Positions 1 to 9,059 of a stretch of DNA of 38,317 nucleotides are shown piece by piece; position 1 is the stretch's first letter, and each line of letters opens with the position of its first letter. The translations under genes were made by a program, and so were the position numbers. The stretch spans positions 1 to 38,317 of the forward strand of contig URZL01000007.1 of NCBI GenBank assembly GCA_900552335.1, read 5' to 3'. Under the pieces are notes generated by a model that had not been told where the DNA came from, did no database searches, and saw nothing but the letters and a program-made list of their open reading frames with translations. Origin of the DNA: an uncultured Mycoplasmatota bacterium (lineage in GTDB: Bacteria; Bacillota_I; Bacilli_A; RF39; UBA660).

Positions 1-1
1 A

Positions 2-448
2 AGTAATTTAAATAACTATGCTTTACAAAGCGAATTAGATAAAACAAATACAAACGTGGAAAATTTATCTAGTTTAGTAAGTAGTAATCAATCTAATATA
101 ACAAATTTACAAGCAGATGTAACCAACATGAAAGAAAGTATTAAAACTGATTATAAAGTTGTCAATTTAGTTTCAACTGGCAAAGAACAAGAAATTTTGA
201 CTTATCATATACCACAGTGTAAATGGTATATCCTATCAGCTCGAGCAGTGTTTAATTATTCAACGGTTTCTTATGTTAAAATTGCAGATGCAAATGGTCT
301 TTCTCTTGCCTATATGGATAATAGCACTTATCCAACTGCTGTATACATGGATTTTTATGGAAATCGTGATATTAAAGTGTATGCTAAATGGGTAAATGCT
401 ACAAGTCAAACAAATGAAGTAACTGTTAGATTAGTTTATGCTGTATAA
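2..448 (+). CDS. C-terminal part of a pilin-like/tail-fibre-like surface protein (5' truncated)
   Basis: The frame is open from the left edge of the window to TAA at 446-448, so the gene starts outside. The visible part begins with a YALQSELD segment followed by a heptad-like stretch (LSSLVSSNQSNITNLQADV) that looks like a short coiled coil, then about 90 residues that look beta-rich and end in VRLVYAV. The same plan, YSKDEVDNL plus coiled coil plus beta-rich end, is seen in the complete prepilin-type protein at 32420-33262. I therefore infer that the missing N-terminus carried a prepilin leader. YxxxxELD plus coiled coil is also common in phage tail fibres, so a phage origin of the head domain is possible. 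A GTG at 56 could be read as a start but has no ribosome site. Function is unknown; a surface or pilus adhesin is inferred. Confidence 0.6.
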   Translation, partial: SNLNNYALQSELDKTNTNVENLSSLVSSNQSNITNLQADVTNMKESIKTDYKVVNLVSTGKEQEILTYHIPQCKWYILSARAVFNYSTVSYVKIADANGLSLAYMDNSTYPTAVYMDFYGNRDIKVYAKWVNATSQTNEVTVRLVYAV

Positions 449-474
449 AAAGTCAAAACTTCTAACAAAATGAG

Positions 475-503
475 TTGACAATAGAGCTATTTTATCATAT
501 AAT
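475..503 (+). promoter_or_regulatory. Sigma-A promoter of the gatCAB-asnS-aspS operon
   Basis: TTGACA at 475-480 and TATAAT at 498-503 are separated by exactly 17 bases. This is a full consensus match, placed directly upstream of the T-box leader. Transcription should start near 510. Confidence 0.85.
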
Positions 504-509
504 CAACTT

Positions 510-770
510 ATTGAAATTCAATAACTTTGAAAGAGAAAAGTATTATATACCTCTTTATAAAAGCGAGTTAGAGACGGTGAAAGCTAACAATAAAAGTATA
601 TAAGAAAAACACTCTAGAGTTGCTTAGATGAACAAAGTAGTTTAAGCCGGAAAGTAATCCGTTATCACATTACTAGGTTTAATAGAATTGAGAGATCACG
701 AAAGTGATAATTAGGGTGGTACCGCGGATACAACAGTAATTCGTCCCTTGTGGATGTATTACTGTTTTTT
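510..770 (+). promoter_or_regulatory. T-box leader, probably Asn-specific
   Basis: The T-box signature AGGGTGGTACCGCG lies at 713-726 and is followed by a terminator hairpin. In stem I, TTATATAC (543-550) pairs with GTATATAA (595-602), and an outer AGAG (533-536) can pair with CTCT (612-615). The 5' side of the internal loop contains AGTA (539-542), as in the T-box loop E motif. The 3' side reads AAC at 608-610 followed by A, the normal place of the specifier codon. AAC is an Asn codon, which fits an operon that makes Asn-tRNA. Uncharged tRNA-Asn would stabilise the antiterminator and allow transcription of the operon. The specifier was read by hand folding. Confidence 0.9.
732..770 (+). terminator. 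T-box terminator hairpin
   Basis: AACAGTAAT (732-740) pairs with ATTACTGTT (758-766), followed by a T run. The 5' arm lies just after the T-box sequence, so the antiterminator can compete with it. Confidence 0.85.
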
Positions 771-790
771 ATTGCCTAAAGGAGGAAATT

Positions 791-1087
791 ATGAAGAAAT
801 TTACAAGTGAAATGGTAGATGACTATGCAGAAAAATTATTAATAGGACTAACAAAGGAAGAAAACAAAATGGTATTAGATGAATTTGAAATTATTGATCA
901 AAATATTGATATTATCAATCAAATTCCAAATATCAGTGAAGTAGAACCAATGACACATTGTTTAGACAATTTTGAATATGAATTAAGAGAAGATGTAATA
1001 GAAGAATCGGTTCCAATTGAAGAATTGTTACAAAACTGTGATGACACAATGGATAGAGAAGTACAAGTACCAAAGGTGGTGGAATAA
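791..1087 (+). CDS. gatC: Asp/Glu-tRNA amidotransferase subunit C
   Basis: A 98-residue acidic protein, first gene of the operon, with ribosome site AAAGGAGG just upstream. Length and helical N-terminus (MVDDYAEKLLIGLTKEE) fit GatC, the small subunit that wraps around GatA and GatB. The segment ISEVEPMTH corresponds to the conserved 'vepm.h' region of GatC, and the C-terminal part (LREDV...VPKVVE) also follows the family pattern. GatCAB converts Glu-tRNA(Gln) and Asp-tRNA(Asn) into the amidated forms in the cytoplasm. The stop is one base before the gatA start. The small size makes sequence recognition modest, but the context is decisive. Confidence 0.9.
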   Translation: MKKFTSEMVDDYAEKLLIGLTKEENKMVLDEFEIIDQNIDIINQIPNISEVEPMTHCLDNFEYELREDVIEESVPIEELLQNCDDTMDREVQVPKVVE

Positions 1088-1088
1088 T

Positions 1089-2543
1089 ATGTATATGAAT
1101 AAAAGTATAAAAGAAATACATGAAGCATTACAAAAAAAAGAAATTACTAGTGAAGAATTAATAAAAGAATCTTTACAAAAATCACATGAATTACAAGAAA
1201 AATGCAATGCTTTTGTCACAATATTGGATGAAGCAAAAGAAATAGAAGTAACAGAGGATTTACTATCAGGTATTCCATATGGTATTAAGGATAATTATAG
1301 TACCAAAGGAATTCTAAGTACCGGTTCTAGTAATACACTAAAAGATTATATTCCATTTTTTACAGCAACTGCTATTTCCAATCTAGAAAGTCATGGAGCA
1401 GTAGCTGTCAATAAAACAGTAATGGATGAATTTGGTATGGGTGGAACAGGAACAACAGGACACACTGGTGTTGTAAGAAACCCTTGGGATAAAACTAGAA
1501 TGTGTGCTGGATCTAGTGCTGGATCTGCTTGCGCTGTAGCTGCTGGTGTTTATCCTTATGCAACAGGAAGTGATACTGGAGATTCCATTCGAAAGCCTGC
1601 CGCTTATTGTGGTATTGTAGGATATAAACCAACATATGGAATGATTTCCAGATATGGACTATTTCCTTTTGCTTCTAGCTTAGACCATTGTGGTGTATTA
1701 ACTCGTAACGTAGAAGATGCTGCCATCGTAGTAGATGCTATGAAAGGAATTGACAAAAATGATATGACCAGTTGGGATTCTAAAAATGTTCATTTATTAG
1801 CATCTCTAACGGGAAATGTAAAAGGTAAAAAATTATGTTATATTAAGGAAATTTGCGACATTTCAAATTATCCAGATGCTAGTGAAGAATTAAAAGAACA
1901 TTTAGAAAATTTCAAAAAAACAGTAGATTTAGCTATATCACTTGGAATGGAAGTAGAAGAGGTATCTGTAGATCAAACTTTACTAAATGCCGTAGCCTCT
2001 ACTTATGTTGTTATTTCTTGCGCTGAAGCAACTTCTAATATGTCTAACCTAACAGGATTTATTTTTGGACCTAGAGGGGAAGGAAAAACTTATATTGAAC
2101 AAATGAAAGATTATCGTACCAAAGGTTTTTCTCCATTAATCAAAAGAAGATTTGTAATAGGTTCTTATGTACTACAAGCTGAAAATAAAGATAGATATTT
2201 TCATAATGCACAAAGAGTAAGAAGATTACTAGTAGATACATGGAATAAATTATTTGAAAAATATGATGCTGTAATTTTACCAGTAGGAAGTGGACCTGCT
2301 AAACATTTAGATGGTTCATTAGATATTTTGGATAAAAATACAGTAGCGTTGGAAGAACATTTACAAATTGGAAATTTTGGCGGTTATCCATCTATAACGA
2401 TTCCAAATGGATTTATAGATCATATGCCAGTAGCTTTTAATATTACAGGTAAATGTTACGATGATGAAAATGTTTTAAATATTGCCTATGCTTTTGAAAA
2501 TGCCATGGAATATAAAAACCAAATCGCAAAGGAGATGAAATAA
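1089..2543 (+). CDS. gatA: Asp/Glu-tRNA amidotransferase subunit A (amidase)
   Basis: A 484-residue amidase-signature protein, the usual GatA length. It releases ammonia from glutamine for the transamidation carried out with GatB. The Ser-cisSer-Lys triad can be placed at Lys67 (GIPYGIKDN), Ser142 (AGSSAGSA) and Ser166 (SDTGDSIRKPA), with the same spacing as in characterised GatA. Two normally Gly positions differ: GGSSGGS is AGSSAGS and TGGS is TGDS, so the loop chemistry is slightly unusual. The frame is open further upstream, but the start is placed at the ATG at 1089, 8 bases after AAGGTGGT; an ATG at 1095 is the alternative. The stop overlaps the gatB start by one base (TAATG). Confidence 0.95.
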   Translation: MYMNKSIKEIHEALQKKEITSEELIKESLQKSHELQEKCNAFVTILDEAKEIEVTEDLLSGIPYGIKDNYSTKGILSTGSSNTLKDYIPFFTATAISNLESHGAVAVNKTVMDEFGMGGTGTTGHTGVVRNPWDKTRMCAGSSAGSACAVAAGVYPYATGSDTGDSIRKPAAYCGIVGYKPTYGMISRYGLFPFASSLDHCGVLTRNVEDAAIVVDAMKGIDKNDMTSWDSKNVHLLASLTGNVKGKKLCYIKEICDISNYPDASEELKEHLENFKKTVDLAISLGMEVEEVSVDQTLLNAVASTYVVISCAEATSNMSNLTGFIFGPRGEGKTYIEQMKDYRTKGFSPLIKRRFVIGSYVLQAENKDRYFHNAQRVRRLLVDTWNKLFEKYDAVILPVGSGPAKHLDGSLDILDKNTVALEEHLQIGNFGGYPSITIPNGFIDHMPVAFNITGKCYDDENVLNIAYAFENAMEYKNQIAKEMK

Positions 2544-4003
2544 TGGAAAAATATAAAGTATTAATTGGACTTGAAATGCACTGTGAAATCAGTGAAACAA
2601 AATCAAAAGTATTCTCAAGTGCTAGAAACTCTTATAGTGAAATTCCAAACTCTAATATTAGACCAGTCGATATGGCATTTCCAGGTACTTTACCAGTTGT
2701 GAATAAAGAGGCTGTAAAAAAAGCATTGATGGCAAGCATTATTTTAAATTGTAAACAACCAGAATATATTTATTTTGAAAGAAAAAATTATTATTATCCT
2801 GATCTACCAAAAGGATTTCAAATTACTCAAGAAACCAAACCAGCGCCAGTTGGTATTTATGGAAACTTAACTTATGATGTAAATGGTGTGGAAAAAACAG
2901 TTCGCATTAATAATATCCACTTAGAAGAAGATGCTGCTTCCTCTAATCATTTTTCAAGATACTCAACAATTGATTATAATAGAGCAGGAGTTCCTTTGCT
3001 AGAACTTGTAACAGAGCCAGATTTACATTCTGCAGAAGAAGCAGTAGCTTTTCTAGAAACTATGAGAACAATTTATCAATACGCTGGAATTAGTGAAGCA
3101 GATAGTAAAAAAGGACAAATTAGATGTGATGTTAACGTTTCTATCATGAATGCAGATAAAGACGAAAAGGATCCAAAAAACTGGGGAACAAAAATTGAAA
3201 TAAAAAATGTGAATTCCTTTGGTGGTGTAAGAGATGCTATTAACTACGAAATAGAAAGACAAATCGAAGCAAAAGAAGATGGAACTTATGATCAAATGGA
3301 ACAACAAACAAGACGTTGGGATGAAGAATCAGCTACTACTATTTACATGCGTAGCAAAGTGGATGCAATTGATTATAAATATTTTGTAGAACCAAATATA
3401 CCAAAATTTAAATTGTCTCAAGAATGGATAAAAGAAATTAGCGATTCCATTCCTGAACTAGCAAATTCTCGTCGTGATAGATATAAAAATGAATATCATT
3501 TATCTGATTATGATGCTACTATCTTAGTAAAAGAAAAAGCAGTTTCTGATTATTTTGATGAAACGGTTAATTTAGGAGCAGATCCTAAAATGGCATCAAA
3601 CTGGATTACAAGTATTATTTTGGGATATATTAACAAAAATGATTTAACTATTCATGAATTATATTTAAGACCAAATATGTTAAAAAATCTAATAGAATTA
3701 GTTAGTGAAGCCAAAATTTCTTCTAAACAAGGAAAAGAAGTATTATATCGTTCCTTAGATGAAAAGAAAGAACCTACTAAAATTGTAGAAGAGGAAGGTA
3801 TGAAACAAATTGGTGGAACAGATGAAATTTTGAAAGTGGTAACAGAAGTTCTAGATGAACAACCACAAGGAATTGAACAATATAAAAATGGTAGAACCAA
3901 TATTGTTGATTTCTTAGTAGGTCAAGTTATGAAAAAAACAAGAGGTCAAGCAAATCCAGCTATGGCAAGAAGTATGATGATAGAAGAGATTGAAAAGAGG
4001 TAA
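2543..4003 (+). CDS. gatB: Asp/Glu-tRNA amidotransferase subunit B
   Basis: A 486-residue GatB. The N-terminus (IGLEMHCEISETKSKVFS) is the family signature. The kinase-like domain includes YYYPDLPKGFQITQ and the Glu/Asp-binding region HLEEDAASSNH. The end carries the YqeY-like tail domain with GQVMKKTRGQANP. GatB activates the side-chain carboxylate of mischarged Glu- or Asp-tRNA with ATP and receives ammonia from GatA. It is translationally coupled to gatA (one-base overlap) and followed after 3 bases by asnS. Length is normal and no missing motif was seen. Confidence 0.95.
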   Translation: MEKYKVLIGLEMHCEISETKSKVFSSARNSYSEIPNSNIRPVDMAFPGTLPVVNKEAVKKALMASIILNCKQPEYIYFERKNYYYPDLPKGFQITQETKPAPVGIYGNLTYDVNGVEKTVRINNIHLEEDAASSNHFSRYSTIDYNRAGVPLLELVTEPDLHSAEEAVAFLETMRTIYQYAGISEADSKKGQIRCDVNVSIMNADKDEKDPKNWGTKIEIKNVNSFGGVRDAINYEIERQIEAKEDGTYDQMEQQTRRWDEESATTIYMRSKVDAIDYKYFVEPNIPKFKLSQEWIKEISDSIPELANSRRDRYKNEYHLSDYDATILVKEKAVSDYFDETVNLGADPKMASNWITSIILGYINKNDLTIHELYLRPNMLKNLIELVSEAKISSKQGKEVLYRSLDEKKEPTKIVEEEGMKQIGGTDEILKVVTEVLDEQPQGIEQYKNGRTNIVDFLVGQVMKKTRGQANPAMARSMMIEEIEKR

Positions 4004-4006
4004 CTT

Positions 4007-5386
4007 ATGAGACTTGTTACATTATTTAAAAAGATCGAAAATTATATAGATCAAGAAATAGAATTATCTGGATGGATTAGAAATCATAGAAAACAAGCTT
4101 ATTTTGGATTCATTGATTTTTCAGATGGAACAACATTTAAACATTTGCAATTAGTTTATACAAATGAATTAAGCAGTTTTGAAGAAAATTCCAAATTACA
4201 TATTGGTTCTGCTATAAAAGTAGTTGGTACTTTGGTAAAATCAGTGGGAGCTGGACAAGAATATGAAGTAAATGTAAAAAGTATCACATTACTAGGAGAT
4301 TGTAGTGAAGATTATCCACTACAAGCAAAAGGTAGACCAACTAGAGAATATTTAAGGGAAATCGCTTATTTACGTCCTCGTACGAATTTATTTCAAGCTG
4401 TTTTTAGAATTCGTAGTGTAGCTGCTATGGCTATTCATACTTACTTTCAAGAAAGAAATTATTTGTATGTTCACACCCCTTTAATTACTACAACAGACTG
4501 TGAAGGATCTGATCAAATGTTTAAAATTACAACATTTGACTTAAACAACATACCAAAGGTAGATGGAAAAGTGGATTATAAACAAGACCTATTTGGTAAA
4601 AAAGCTTATGTAACGGGAACGGGTCAGTTACATGGAGAAGCATTCGCAATGGCTTTTAATAACATTTATACATTTGGCCCAACTTTCAGAACAGAAAATT
4701 CGAATACAAAAACACATGCAAATGAGTTTTGGATGATTGAACCAGAAATTGCTTTCTGTGATTTAGAAGGATTAATGGATGTTGAAGAGGAAATGTTAAA
4801 GTTTGTGGTCAACTATGTTTTAGAAAAATGTCCAGATGAATTACAATTTTTAGATAACTTTGTAGAAAAAGGTTTATTAGATAAATTAACAAAATTAGTA
4901 CATTCTAATTTTAAAAGAATTACTCATGAAGAAGCCATTACCATTTTAAAAGAAGCAAAAATGAATTGGGAATTCGAACCAAATTATGGAGAAGATATTG
5001 CCAAAGAACATGAAAAATACATTACGGAATATTTCAATGGACCAGTTTTTATCACCAATTGGCCAAAAGATATTAAGGCATGGTATATGAAAGTAAACAG
5101 CGATGATAAAACAGTAGCAGCAGTTGACTTAGAAGTACCTGGTGCTGGAGAATTAATGGGTGGTTCACAAAGAGAAGAAAATTATGAAAAATTAATTCAA
5201 AGATGTGATGAATTAGGTGTAGATAAAGAACCAGTAGATTGGTTTATTAATTTAAGAAGATTTGGTGGATGTGTCCATTCTGGATTTGGTATGGGATTTG
5301 AAAGATTATTAATTTACTTAACAGGTGTAGAAAATATTAGAGATGTAATTCCATTTCCAAGAACACCAAATTCATGTGATTTTTAA
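4007..5386 (+). CDS. asnS: Asparaginyl-tRNA synthetase
   Basis: A 459-residue class II synthetase with an N-terminal OB-fold anticodon-binding domain (IELSGWIRNHRKQAYFGFIDFSDG) and a catalytic domain. Motif 2 is in FGPTFRTENSNT, with the AsnRS-type HANEFWMIEPE following. Motif 3 is GGCVHSGFGMGFERLL, and the C-terminus IPFPRTPNSCDF is typical of AsnRS. It charges tRNA-Asn directly with asparagine. Its place downstream of an AAC-specifier T-box supports Asn-responsive control. The same operon also encodes GatCAB and an AspRS that may mischarge tRNA-Asn, so both Asn routes may exist. Ribosome site GAGGTAAC precedes the start. Confidence 0.95.
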   Translation: MRLVTLFKKIENYIDQEIELSGWIRNHRKQAYFGFIDFSDGTTFKHLQLVYTNELSSFEENSKLHIGSAIKVVGTLVKSVGAGQEYEVNVKSITLLGDCSEDYPLQAKGRPTREYLREIAYLRPRTNLFQAVFRIRSVAAMAIHTYFQERNYLYVHTPLITTTDCEGSDQMFKITTFDLNNIPKVDGKVDYKQDLFGKKAYVTGTGQLHGEAFAMAFNNIYTFGPTFRTENSNTKTHANEFWMIEPEIAFCDLEGLMDVEEEMLKFVVNYVLEKCPDELQFLDNFVEKGLLDKLTKLVHSNFKRITHEEAITILKEAKMNWEFEPNYGEDIAKEHEKYITEYFNGPVFITNWPKDIKAWYMKVNSDDKTVAAVDLEVPGAGELMGGSQREENYEKLIQRCDELGVDKEPVDWFINLRRFGGCVHSGFGMGFERLLIYLTGVENIRDVIPFPRTPNSCDF

Positions 5387-5397
5387 GGAGAATTTTT

Positions 5398-7137
5398 ATG
5401 GAAAATAAATATAGAACTTGTTATGCTGGAAAAGTAACAGATTCTCATATTGGCTCTACTATTCGTTTAGCTGGATGGGTTGAGAATATTAGAGATCATG
5501 GTGGTGTTATTTTTGTTGACTTAAGAGATGAGACAGGTACTGTTCAATTAGTTAGCAACGATGATTCTAAATTTTTGAAGTTAACAAAAGAATCAGCTAT
5601 AACAGTTAGTGGTAAGGTAAGAAAAAGAGATGAAGAAGACTATAATCCTCATATTGAGACTGGTACTTTAGAAGTTTTGGTGGATGAGTTAGAAGTATTA
5701 GGTCATGCTTTAAATAATTTGCCATTTGATATTAAAACTTCTCATGAAGTAAATGATGAAGTAAGATTGAAATATCGTTATTTAGATCTTAGAAATAAAA
5801 AAGTACATGATAATATTGTACTTAGAAGTAAAGTATTAAAATTTTTAAGAAATAAGATGGATTCATTAGATTTTACAGAAGTACAAACTCCAATTATTTC
5901 TGCTTCTTCACCAGAGGGAGCAAGAGATTTTATTGTTCCATCTCGTAAGTTTAAAGGTCAATTTTATGCCTTACCTCAAGCACCTCAAATTTATAAACAA
6001 TTGTTGATGGTCTCTGGTTTTGATAAATATTACCAAATTGCGCCATGTTTTAGAGATGAGGATTGTAGAAGTGATAGAACGTTAGAATTTTATCAATTAG
6101 ATTTTGAAATGAGTTTTGCAACAGAAGAAGATGTTTACAAAGTTGGAGAAGAGATTTTCTATGATACTTTTTCTCATTTTAGTGATAAAGTAGTAAGTCC
6201 TAGACCATTTAGAAGAATCAATTACAAAGATGCTATGTTGAAATATGGAACGGATAAACCAGATTTGAGAAATCCACTTGAAATTATGGATTTAAGTTCT
6301 TTATTTGTGGAATCAGATTTTAGACCTTTTAGAGCAGCTACTGTAAGAGGAATTAAAGTAGAAAATATTGCTGATAAATCCAACAGTTGGTTTAATGAAA
6401 TTGTGGATTATGCTTCTTCTATTGGAATGCCGGGAATTGGTTATATTAGTTTAATAGAAGATACCTTTAAAGGACCAATTGATAAGTTTTTAAGTGAAGA
6501 AACAAGAACAAATTTAATTCATTCTTGCAATATGAAAAATGGAGATGTTTTGTTCTTTATTGCAAATAAGGAAGAGACAGTAGCTTCTAAATTTGCAGGA
6601 CAAATTCGTACTTTTTTAGGTCAAAAATTGAATCTAATTGATCCAAATAAATTTGAACTTTGCATTATTAATAACTTTCCAATGTATGAGTGGAATGAAG
6701 AAGCGAGAAAATTTGATTTTGGACATAATCCATTTAGTATGCCACAAGGTGGAATGGATAGTTTATTACATCAAAACACAGAAGATATTTTAGCTTATCA
6801 ATATGATTTTGTATGTAATGGTTATGAAATGGCTAGTGGAGCAGTTCGCAATCATGATATTGAAGTAATGAAAAAGGCTTTTGAAATAGCAGGTTATCCA
6901 GAAGAAGAAGTAAAAACAAGATTCAAATCTCTTTATACAGCATTTCAATATGGCGCTCCACCTCATGCGGGTATGGCTCCAGGAATCGATAGAATTATTA
7001 TGTTACTAAAGGATGAACCAAATTTAAGAGAAGTTCAGGCATTTCCAATGAGTGTTAGTGGTCAAGATAATATGATGGGAAGTCCAAGCTTTGTAACGGA
7101 AGAACAATTAAGAGAAGTACATATTAAAATTAGGTAG
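5398..7137 (+). CDS. aspS: Aspartyl-tRNA synthetase (possibly non-discriminating)
   Basis: A 579-residue bacterial-type AspRS: OB-fold domain (about residues 1-110), class II core with motif 2 FRDEDCRSDRTLEFYQLDFEM, the bacteria-specific GAD insertion (about 290-410), and motif 3 GMAPGIDRIIMLL. The end SPSFVTEEQLREVHIK is typical. In the OB-fold the tRNA-reading loop reads NIRDHGGVIF with His34. In AspRS work, His at this place is linked to non-discriminating enzymes that also make Asp-tRNA(Asn), whereas Leu is linked to discriminating ones. With gatCAB in the same operon this makes the indirect Asn route plausible, but this is inference. It ends the operon; a terminator overlaps its stop. 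Confidence 0.95.
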   Translation: MENKYRTCYAGKVTDSHIGSTIRLAGWVENIRDHGGVIFVDLRDETGTVQLVSNDDSKFLKLTKESAITVSGKVRKRDEEDYNPHIETGTLEVLVDELEVLGHALNNLPFDIKTSHEVNDEVRLKYRYLDLRNKKVHDNIVLRSKVLKFLRNKMDSLDFTEVQTPIISASSPEGARDFIVPSRKFKGQFYALPQAPQIYKQLLMVSGFDKYYQIAPCFRDEDCRSDRTLEFYQLDFEMSFATEEDVYKVGEEIFYDTFSHFSDKVVSPRPFRRINYKDAMLKYGTDKPDLRNPLEIMDLSSLFVESDFRPFRAATVRGIKVENIADKSNSWFNEIVDYASSIGMPGIGYISLIEDTFKGPIDKFLSEETRTNLIHSCNMKNGDVLFFIANKEETVASKFAGQIRTFLGQKLNLIDPNKFELCIINNFPMYEWNEEARKFDFGHNPFSMPQGGMDSLLHQNTEDILAYQYDFVCNGYEMASGAVRNHDIEVMKKAFEIAGYPEEEVKTRFKSLYTAFQYGAPPHAGMAPGIDRIIMLLKDEPNLREVQAFPMSVSGQDNMMGSPSFVTEEQLREVHIKIR

Positions 7138-7154
7138 TCTGACTATCTTTTTTT
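7133..7154 (+). terminator. Terminator of the gatCAB-asnS-aspS operon
   Basis: GGTAG (7133-7137) and CTATC (7143-7147) form a stem with a 5-base loop, followed by seven T. The left arm includes the aspS stop codon. The sequence from here to 7326 is AT-rich and holds no gene or structure that I can support. Confidence 0.75.
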
Positions 7155-7326
7155 ATATATTAGAAAAATTTTTTCAAATTTTGAACGATAAAATCAAAAT
7201 AATAAAACACTAAGTTATATAAAATTAATCCATCATTGCTAGTTAAATAAAAAATAATAGTAAATATTCCATGTAAAAATATGATATAAAATAAACGCAT
7301 AATTTATATAAAGTGTACAAATTGAG

Positions 7327-7355
7327 TTGAATTTATATGGATAATTTGATATACT
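7327..7355 (+). promoter_or_regulatory. Promoter of the LRR pilin-like gene
   Basis: TTGAAT (7327-7332) and TATACT (7350-7355) with a 17-base spacer. The expected transcription start is only about 15 bases before the ATG at 7378. Confidence 0.65.
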
Positions 7356-7377
7356 TTGCTTGAATGATGGAGGATAT

Positions 7378-8670
7378 ATGAAAAAAGGTTTTACATTAAT
7401 AGAATTGTTAGCAGTTATTGTAATTTTAGCAATATTAGCATTAATCTCAATACCACTTATTTCAAATGTGATTGAGGATACTAAAAAATCATCTTTTTTG
7501 GTTTCAGTAAATGGAGTATTACAGGCAGCAGAATATGATTCTCTGAATAAAGGTAATGTTTATTATTTTCCAGAGAGTGGGTTAAGTTTTAAGGGTGAAG
7601 ATTTAAAAGGTGGTTATATTAGTATTAAAAATGGAAACTCTTTAGTACTAGTTTATAATGACCATTATTGTGTAACTAAAAGCTTTGATGATACAAAGTT
7701 ATCTATATCTGAAATTTCATCAAGTAAATGTGAAGAATATATGAATAAAGAAAAAGCTTTCACTTTTGATTCAAAGACAGGTACAATTACCGGATATGAT
7801 GAAAATTATGGGTTAGATGTTGTGATTCCCTATTCAATAGATGGCGTTCCTGTAAAAAAAATAGGGGATTCAGCTTTTATAAGTGACTATAACACAGAAG
7901 TTGTAAGGGTTATTGATAGAACAACAGGTAATTGTTCTAAATTAGCTGAGTCAGGTGACTATTGTTTTTATGATTATACATATGAATACGCTGTTGCTAA
8001 CAACATTAAATTTGATCAATACATTAGATATACCTTTACTAACGACACGAAAAGAATTTGCTATTCTTTAGATGGCAATTATGTAGTAACTGGAAATGAT
8101 GAAATAAAAAGTATCAATGATGGATATTATGGATGTGGATTTTCGGCAAATATAGGGACAGGGAATATAGTATCTTTAGATTTGTCACAAGCTAATCAAT
8201 TAGAAGAAATAGGGGAACTAAGTTTTTTTAAAAATAAATTAGAACATGTGACATGGAATTCAAATATAAAAAAAATAGGAAGTACATCTTTCGGAATGAA
8301 TAACATTTCAGAAATCAATTTGTCCAATTCTAAATTAGAGGTTATTTCTAGTGAGGCATTTGCCCATAATAAACTTAAAAATTTAGATTTAAGTGGTAAT
8401 ACAGATTTAAAAATGATTCAAAGTAGCGCTTTTACCTTTAATGATTTAATTACTATTAATTTAGGAACATCAAAAAATTTAAAAATTGAAAGAAATGCAT
8501 TTATTAAAAATAAGCAATATGAATCAAATCCTAATTTAACTTCTATCATTAATGATACTGGTAATTCTTATAATTGGTCAGCAATAACAGAAGCAGGCTC
8601 AGAAAATAGTGACGTTTTTGAAACGGGTATACTAAAACATAGTGATGGAAATATTACTGTCTCCAAATAA
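7378..8670 (+). CDS. Prepilin-type protein with leucine-rich-repeat-like C-terminus
   Basis: A 430-residue protein starting KKGFTLIELLAVIVILAILAL, a textbook type IV prepilin leader: cleavage by prepilin peptidase after the Gly, Phe+1, Glu+5 and one hydrophobic helix. Residues 40-120 are pilin-like. Residues 125-165 (GTITGYDENYGLDVVIPYSI, then VKKIGDSAF) and 260-400 contain BspA-type LRR units such as IKKIGSTSF, LEVISSEAF, LKMIQSSAF and LKIERNAF. It is probably assembled on the cell surface by a type IV pilus or competence system, exposing an LRR head, perhaps for adhesion. The start is the ATG at 7378, 4 bases after GGAGG; an upstream TTG at 7360 is less likely. It has its own promoter and terminator, so it is monocistronic. 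No partner pilus genes are adjacent. Confidence 0.8.
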   Translation: MKKGFTLIELLAVIVILAILALISIPLISNVIEDTKKSSFLVSVNGVLQAAEYDSLNKGNVYYFPESGLSFKGEDLKGGYISIKNGNSLVLVYNDHYCVTKSFDDTKLSISEISSSKCEEYMNKEKAFTFDSKTGTITGYDENYGLDVVIPYSIDGVPVKKIGDSAFISDYNTEVVRVIDRTTGNCSKLAESGDYCFYDYTYEYAVANNIKFDQYIRYTFTNDTKRICYSLDGNYVVTGNDEIKSINDGYYGCGFSANIGTGNIVSLDLSQANQLEEIGELSFFKNKLEHVTWNSNIKKIGSTSFGMNNISEINLSNSKLEVISSEAFAHNKLKNLDLSGNTDLKMIQSSAFTFNDLITINLGTSKNLKIERNAFIKNKQYESNPNLTSIINDTGNSYNWSAITEAGSENSDVFETGILKHSDGNITVSK

Positions 8671-8697
8671 TATATAAATTGGAAAAAATGTTAAAAA

Positions 8698-8729
8698 ACA
8701 TATCAACTTAAAAATTGATGTGTTTTTTT
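8698..8729 (+). terminator. Terminator of the LRR pilin-like gene
   Basis: ACATATCAA (8698-8706) pairs with TTGATGTGT (8715-8723), followed by a T run. Confidence 0.85.
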
Positions 8730-8789
8730 GATAGAAAGTTAAAAATATAAAAAAATTGTAAAAAACCTAAACTCAAATAATAAAATATA

Positions 8790-8818
8790 TTGAAAACAAA
8801 AAGAAATTGTGCTATAGT
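8790..8818 (+). promoter_or_regulatory. Promoter of ileS
   Basis: TTGAAA (8790-8795) and TATAGT (8813-8818) with a 17-base spacer, immediately before the T-box leader. Confidence 0.75.
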
Positions 8819-8824
8819 TATAAA

Positions 8825-9040
8825 CAGTTAAAGCAAGTGCGAAAGACGTAATAATTAGGAATATAGTAGAGAGTTCTCATTTGGTGAAAGAGAATATAGG
8901 AATAATTATTAAGATCACTTTCAAGTTGTGTTTTATGGATAAGATAAAAACGGTAACGCGTTATAGTTTCAAGGAAGTTTTATACTTCAAATTAAGGTGG
9001 TACCACGTCAATCACGTCCTTATTTAGGATGTGATTTTTT
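8825..9040 (+). promoter_or_regulatory. Ile-specific T-box leader of ileS
   Basis: The T-box sequence AAGGTGGTACCACG is at 8994-9007. In stem I, TAATAATTA pairs with TAATTATTA (near 8902-8910), and the outer helix is GAAAG/CTTTC. Between them on the 3' side lies ATC (8914-8916) followed by A, the specifier position; ATC is an Ile codon and matches the downstream gene. The terminator is AATCACGTCC (9010-9019) with GGATGTGATT (9027-9036) and T residues. Uncharged tRNA-Ile should turn on ileS. Confidence 0.92.
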
Positions 9041-9059
9041 ATTTTAAGGAGGAAAAAAT

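Noticed and set aside
1017..1088. Longer gatA start reaching into gatC
   Set aside because: The frame is open upstream, but the first 24 residues overlap gatC and lack a ribosome site. AAGGTGGT stands 8 bases before ATG 1089.
3053..3307. Minus-strand frames inside gatB, ileS and other genes, including 11609-11836 and 16929-17273
   Set aside because: They are shadows of well-supported genes, without ribosome sites or recognisable domains.
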